Part shown: positions 6,026 through 8,962 of the stretch, piece after piece
How positions within the stretch are numbered: the stretch's first letter is position 1
How the letters are laid out: every line of letters begins with the position of its first letter
Assembly (NCBI GenBank): GCA_030607895.1
Contig: JAUWJC010000138.1
Location: 1-8,962, forward strand
Source: Pirellulales bacterium
GTDB lineage: Bacteria; Planctomycetota; Planctomycetia; Pirellulales; Thermoguttaceae
Direction: 5' to 3'
DNA length: 8,962 nt
Made by a program: the position numbers and the translations under genes
Notes under the pieces: generated by a model
Database searches by the model: none
The model's input: only the letters and a program-made list of their open reading frames with translations
Told to the model about the DNA's origin: nothing

Positions 6026-6625
6026 CTAAAACTCGCGGCGCCCAGACAAAGCGTCCGCCAGCATTTCCTTGTTGGCATATTCCAGCACGCTGCCGGTTGT
6101 CAGGCCGCGAGCCAACCGCGTGATCCGCACGGGCAACTCGGCCAACAGGTTGGAGATATATAGCGCCGTGCCGTCGCCCTCCACCGTCGGATTGGTTGCC
6201 ATAATCAGTTCCTTGATTGTGCCCTCGCGAACCCGGCGCACCAACGCGTCTATCGTAAGCTGCTCCGCCCCAATTCCTTCCAGTGGGGCAATTCTTCCCA
6301 GCAATACATGGTACAAGCCGCGATACATGCCCGTCTGCTCGAGCGACATCAAGTCGCGAGGCTGTTCCACCACGCACAGCTTGTCGCGCTCGCGTCTCGG
6401 GTCGCGGCAAATCGCGCACTCATCCTCTTCTGATAAATTGAAACAGTTCCGGCAGTATCTTACGTTCTCCTTGACGTCGCGCACCGCGTCGGCCAACGCC
6501 AACGCCTCGGACTTGTGCATCCGCAGTACGTGGTACGCCAACCGCTCGGCCGACTTCCTGCCGATGCCGGGCAACCTGGCGAACTGATCGATCAGGTTGG
6601 TTACCGATTGCGTAAGTTCCGGCAC
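6026..6625 (-). CDS. recR: Recombination mediator protein RecR
   Basis: At 199 residues this has the standard RecR length. RecR works with RecO (and RecF) to load RecA on SSB-coated single-stranded DNA at gaps, forming ring-shaped oligomers that clamp DNA. Visible in order: a helix-hairpin-helix LPGIGRKSAERLA (18-30); a four-cysteine zinc finger C58, C61, C70, C73; a TOPRIM domain from about residue 83 (LCVVEQPRDLMSLE) through ATNPTVEGDGTALY; and the C-terminal LARGLTTGSVLEYA segment (171-184). The start is GTG at 6625, chosen because it gives the canonical N-terminus. No Shine-Dalgarno site is present; a 14-bp tandem repeat ends 5 bases upstream. It follows ybaB by 123 bases, the classical dnaX-ybaB-recR order. 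Confidence 0.97.
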   Translation of the reverse strand: MPELTQSVTNLIDQFARLPGIGRKSAERLAYHVLRMHKSEALALADAVRDVKENVRYCRNCFNLSEEDECAICRDPRRERDKLCVVEQPRDLMSLEQTGMYRGLYHVLLGRIAPLEGIGAEQLTIDALVRRVREGTIKELIMATNPTVEGDGTALYISNLLAELPVRITRLARGLTTGSVLEYANKEMLADALSGRREF

Positions 6626-6630
6626 TGTAG

Positions 6631-6678
6631 TGGATAGTGGTCAGTGGATAGTGGTCAGTGGATAGTGGTCAGTGGATA
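6631..6678. repeat. 14-bp tandem repeat directly before the recR start
   Basis: Three perfect copies of TGGATAGTGGTCAG (6631-6644, 6645-6658, 6659-6672) plus a partial TGGATA (6673-6678). The 14-base unit splits into two heptamers, TGGATAG and TGGTCAG, so it belongs to the same 7-base family as the arrays next to dnaX and rpoN. It occupies the position where a recR ribosome site would be expected. Confidence 0.9.
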
Positions 6679-6692
6679 ATGAATAGTACACG

Positions 6693-6721
6693 CCCGGGGA
6701 TGAGCGAAGCGAATCCCCGGG
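6693..6721. repeat. CCCGGGGAT hairpin with GCGAAGC loop
   Basis: Perfect 9-bp arms CCCGGGGAT (6693-6701) and ATCCCCGGG (6713-6721) enclose an 11-base loop that contains GCGAAGC (6704-6710), a sequence known to form an unusually stable DNA mini-hairpin. It lies between ybaB and recR on their transcript. It could attenuate or protect the mRNA, or simply be a dispersed repeat; no T-run follows, so it is not called a terminator. Confidence 0.75.
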
Positions 6722-6748
6722 AACACGAACCAATAACTGAAGACTACG

Positions 6749-7126
6749 CTACGACTCGCTCGGTTTATCTTCCCCGAGGAAGTTCCCCAAGGCGTTGTTT
6801 AGTCCGGGAATTTCCAGGCCGCCTGTCAACGATCTCATCGCTTCAGCGTGCTGCTGCTTGGCTTTTATCACTGCCTGGTTGACGGCCGTGGCCACAAGAT
6901 CTTCAATCAACTCGCGGTCGCCACGGGCGATCAACTGTTCGTCGATTCTGCACCGCAGCACTTCCACTAATCCGTTCACTTCAATCTCGACCATTCCCCC
7001 ACCGGCCGAACCGGTGGCGCGCCGCGACTTCAACTCCTCGCTGAGCCCCTGCATCCGCCCGCCGATCTCTTGCGCCTGCTTCAGGATTGAGCCCAACCCG
7101 GCCATGTCCTTGAATACGTTCATCAT
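6749..7126 (-). CDS. ybaB: YbaB/EbfC family nucleoid-associated protein
   Basis: A 125-residue protein of the YbaB/EbfC family, small dimeric DNA-binding proteins that coat the nucleoid and are almost always encoded between dnaX and recR. The family pattern is clear: an N-terminal helix LGSILKQAQEIGGRMQGLSE, a Gly-rich turn ATGSAGGG followed by strands MVEIEVNGLVEVLRCRID, then DRELIEDLVATAVNQAVIKA (about 70-89) and the closing helix. A Gly/Pro-containing C-terminal tail makes it a little longer than the roughly 105-110 residues of the E. coli protein. Two ATG codons stand in tandem (7126 and 7123) and either could be the start; AGG about 9 bases upstream is a modest ribosome site. It begins 39 bases after the dnaX stop, so translation within one operon is likely. 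Confidence 0.95.
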   Translation of the reverse strand: MMNVFKDMAGLGSILKQAQEIGGRMQGLSEELKSRRATGSAGGGMVEIEVNGLVEVLRCRIDEQLIARGDRELIEDLVATAVNQAVIKAKQQHAEAMRSLTGGLEIPGLNNALGNFLGEDKPSES

Positions 7127-7165
7127 TCGTACCTGCTTAAACTGTAAACGGACCTAAGCCCTTTG

Positions 7166-8854
7166 CTATTGCCCTTTCGGAGCCTCGTCCACTCGGGTCG
7201 GCTGGGCGCCGAACAGCTCTCCCGCACGACGGACCATCGGGTGCGCTGCAACTTCTCTCATTCGCTGATGGGGAGGGATACCCCGCGACGGTGCGGTACC
7301 CTCGTCTTTGGCCGGCTCGCCCTCGGTCAATTTGAATTCGATGCGAATCGGCCGGCCGGTCAATTTGGCCAACGCTTTCTCGAATCGGGCGACCTGATCG
7401 GGACGCTCGCAAACCGACTTCTGAAAAGTATACCCCGGTTTGAAGCTGATTACCAGCCGGTTTGGCGCGGAAATTGCTACGCGATCGAAGTGCTTCGCAT
7501 TATCGGCCCCAAGACCCGGAACCTTCGACAACACCTGATTCCAAACCTCGGCGGCGTTGTCCGCCGTCAACGCGGTAACTGAACCATCCGACGGGACGGG
7601 TGGCGACCCCGCCGAACTGACTACGGCCGGCCGCTCAGTTTTTTTTTGAGCCGCCACCATCGGCCCACGCGTCGGCGACGCACCGCTTTGCAATCGGGCA
7701 ATCAATGCCGGCAGCTCCTCCAGGTCATCCAGCTTGCTGATGCGCACCAGGGCCAATTCCGCCAGAATCCGGGCTTGGCTGCTGTAACGCATGCGAGAAA
7801 GCGTCTGGTCCAGAATCTGCATTACCGCCAGCACCGTCTCGAGCCCCAACTGCTTGCCGTACTCGACAACCTGTTGCCGGTTGGCGGGCAAGGCACAGAG
7901 CAACGTATCGGCCGGGCAGCCAACCGCCGCGGCCATGCAATCGCGAAGATAGACGAAAAGCTGCTCGATAAGCTGGGCTACCTCGACGCCCTCCTCGAGT
8001 GCGGCGGCCAGCACTTCCAAAGCCGCCCGGGAGTCGCGCCGAACCAGGTGGCCGACCAACTCACCCAGTCGCTCGTCGGCCGCCGTGCCCAACATGCCGT
8101 GTACCTCGGCCAGTGTAATTCGGTCCGGAGCGAATGCCAGCAGTTGCTCCAGAAGCGATTGCGCGTCGCGCATCGAGCCGGTTGCCCGTCGGGCGAGCAA
8201 ATCGAGGGCTTCCGGCTCCGCCGAAACCGCCTCGGCCTCGACAATCTGCTGCAACCGCTGCCCGATCGCGCCCGCGTCTATCCCCGCAAAATCGAAACGC
8301 TGGCACCGCGAGAGTATGGTGACGGGAATTTTCGAGGGTTCGGTCGTGCAGAAGATGAACTTCACATGCTCCGGCGGTTCTTCGAGGGTTTTCAACAGGG
8401 CGTTGAAGGCCTCTCGGGTGAGCATGTGGACTTCGTCGATAATGTATATCTTCAGCCTCGCCCGGCTGGGACGCACGCCCACGTTCTGTCGGAGTTGGCG
8501 GATCTCGTCGATCCCGCGGTTGCTGGCACCGTCGATTTCCAGCACGTCGATGTCGTTGCCGGAAGTGATGCTTTGGCAGATATCGCACTGGTTGCAGGGG
8601 ACGGGCGCGGTGGCATTCTCGCAGGTGCGGGCATTGGCGAAGATTCGGGCAGCCGATGTTTTGCCAACCCCCCGGGCGCCGGTAAACAGATAGGCATGTC
8701 CCACCCGATTGCTCGAAATCGCCCCTGCCAACGCTTTGGCCACGTGCTCCTGGCCAACCAGGTCATCGAAGGTTTGGGGTCGATAGCGTCGGGCTATGAC
8801 CACGTAACGGCCATGATCGGCGTCCGGCGACGGATTGGTGGGTTGGTCGGACAT
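7166..8854 (-). CDS. dnaX: DNA polymerase III subunits gamma and tau
   Basis: The 562-residue motor subunit of the clamp loader, which loads the sliding clamp and, as tau, links polymerase cores to the helicase. Domain I shows Walker A GARGVGKTS (59-67, K65), a zinc site C78, C87, C90, C93, Walker B IYIIDEVHML (136-145, D140 E141), and the SRC motif at 182-184. Sensor 2 GSMRDAQS (226-233, R229) begins the lid. The collar domain ends at about residue 385. A poly-A run at codons 403-406 follows, then a low-complexity linker (about 405-425) and the tau-specific region with AEVWNQVLSKVPGLG and GYTFQKSVCERPDQVARFE (about 435-510). The ATG at 8854 gives the usual RYRPQTFDDLVGQ at 23-35. There is no Shine-Dalgarno site; an eight-unit heptamer array ends 4 bases upstream. 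It leads the dnaX-ybaB-recR-rpoN series. Confidence 0.97.
   Translation of the reverse strand: MSDQPTNPSPDADHGRYVVIARRYRPQTFDDLVGQEHVAKALAGAISSNRVGHAYLFTGARGVGKTSAARIFANARTCENATAPVPCNQCDICQSITSGNDIDVLEIDGASNRGIDEIRQLRQNVGVRPSRARLKIYIIDEVHMLTREAFNALLKTLEEPPEHVKFIFCTTEPSKIPVTILSRCQRFDFAGIDAGAIGQRLQQIVEAEAVSAEPEALDLLARRATGSMRDAQSLLEQLLAFAPDRITLAEVHGMLGTAADERLGELVGHLVRRDSRAALEVLAAALEEGVEVAQLIEQLFVYLRDCMAAAVGCPADTLLCALPANRQQVVEYGKQLGLETVLAVMQILDQTLSRMRYSSQARILAELALVRISKLDDLEELPALIARLQSGASPTRGPMVAAQKKTERPAVVSSAGSPPVPSDGSVTALTADNAAEVWNQVLSKVPGLGADNAKHFDRVAISAPNRLVISFKPGYTFQKSVCERPDQVARFEKALAKLTGRPIRIEFKLTEGEPAKDEGTAPSRGIPPHQRMREVAAHPMVRRAGELFGAQPTRVDEAPKGQ
7639..7647 (-). promoter_or_regulatory. dnaX: A9 slippery run in dnaX: predicted gamma/tau switch
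   Basis: On the coding strand, codons 403-406 read CAA AAA AAA ACT, nine consecutive A. It lies just beyond the collar domain (ends about 385). One extra A in the mRNA, or a -1 ribosomal shift (the phase A AAA AAA is correct for tandem slippage), gives AAC then TGA at 7637-7635, a product of 406 residues. Loss of one A gives CTG AGC GGC CGG CCG then TAG at 7623-7621, a product of 410 residues. Either way a gamma-like protein with only domains I-III results. GCTCA and TGAGC flank the run and could form a 5-bp stem with the A-run in the loop. Thermus thermophilus dnaX uses an A9 run and transcriptional slippage for this purpose; E. coli uses -1 frameshifting at A AAA AAG. Function here is inferred. 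Confidence 0.72.
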
Positions 8855-8858
8855 TTTG

Positions 8859-8914
8859 CAGTTATCAGCTATCAGTTGTCAGTTGTCAGTTGTCAGTGGT
8901 CAGTGGTCAGTGGT
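8859..8914. repeat. Eight-unit heptamer array directly before the dnaX start
   Basis: Eight consecutive 7-base units on the + strand: CAGTTAT, CAGCTAT, three CAGTTGT (8873-8893), three CAGTGGT (8894-8914). The array ends 4 bases from the dnaX start codon, so on the mRNA the leader reads as ACTGACC/ACTGACA-type repeats followed by CAAA and ATG. The stepwise change of unit type (TAT, TGT, GGT) suggests growth by local duplication. Confidence 0.92.
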
Positions 8915-8962
8915 CACTAGGAAGTGGTGCGTGTGCAGATGTAGGATGGCTGTAGAAAGTAC
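8915..8962. other. Spacer upstream of the dnaX leader; no gene seen
   Basis: The last 48 bases contain no coding signal that can be supported. A promoter for the dnaX operon is expected near here or beyond the window edge, but I see no convincing -35/-10 or -24/-12 pair on the - strand. Confidence 0.5.

Noticed and set aside
8859..8914. CRISPR array
   Set aside because: The units are 7 bases long with no unique spacers; this is a simple tandem repeat.
7646..8920. Long + strand frame opposite dnaX
   Set aside because: It is an antisense shadow of a strongly conserved gene, and its end runs into the heptamer array.

Overview
The window looks like chromosome of a moderately GC-rich, planctomycete-like bacterium. 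The evidence is a housekeeping gene set with mostly weak or absent Shine-Dalgarno sites, and between the genes an abundance of dispersed repeat words that I associate with Planctomycetota genomes: GTTCCCAAGC hairpins, CACGGATGAAA and CACGAAGAA inverted repeats, and CAGTTGT / GGATGA heptamer arrays. The lineage is inferred from style and gene content, not from a marker search. All main genes are intact, and no RNA gene or CRISPR array was seen.

Left part, + strand. An M20 family metallo-dipeptidase (32-1405) is followed by a double palindrome and then by serS (1531-2796, seryl-tRNA synthetase). Exactly at the end of serS sits a 464-bp non-autonomous transposable element (2793-3256). It has 15-bp perfect terminal inverted repeats beginning GTAA and is flanked by perfect 8-bp direct repeats, the signature of an IS66-type MITE. 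Its first bases supply the present serS stop codon. Two further + strand genes follow, each with a clear GGAGG ribosome binding site: a small protein of unknown function (3336-3647) and a zinc-ribbon, two-helix membrane protein with a bacterial PH-like domain (3699-4367).

Right part, - strand. Read from the right end, dnaX (8854-7166, clamp-loader gamma/tau), ybaB (7126-6749, nucleoid-associated protein), recR (6625-6026, recombination mediator) and rpoN (5953-4463, sigma-54) run head to tail and probably form one transcription unit. dnaX-ybaB-recR is a classical replication and repair cluster; rpoN is an added partner. rpoN converges on the PH-domain gene, and the 95 bases between their stop codons are almost entirely a large inverted repeat of GGATGA-type heptamers. 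The rpoN stop codon lies inside that repeat.

The two strongest observations are: (1) the serS-terminating MITE with its exact target duplication; (2) a run of nine A residues in dnaX just after the clamp-loader collar domain, where slippage in either direction meets a stop within a few codons. This arrangement predicts a short gamma form beside full-length tau, as known in Thermus and Escherichia. A third theme is that unrelated spacers in this window carry 7-bp-unit tandem repeats, several of them directly against start or stop codons.
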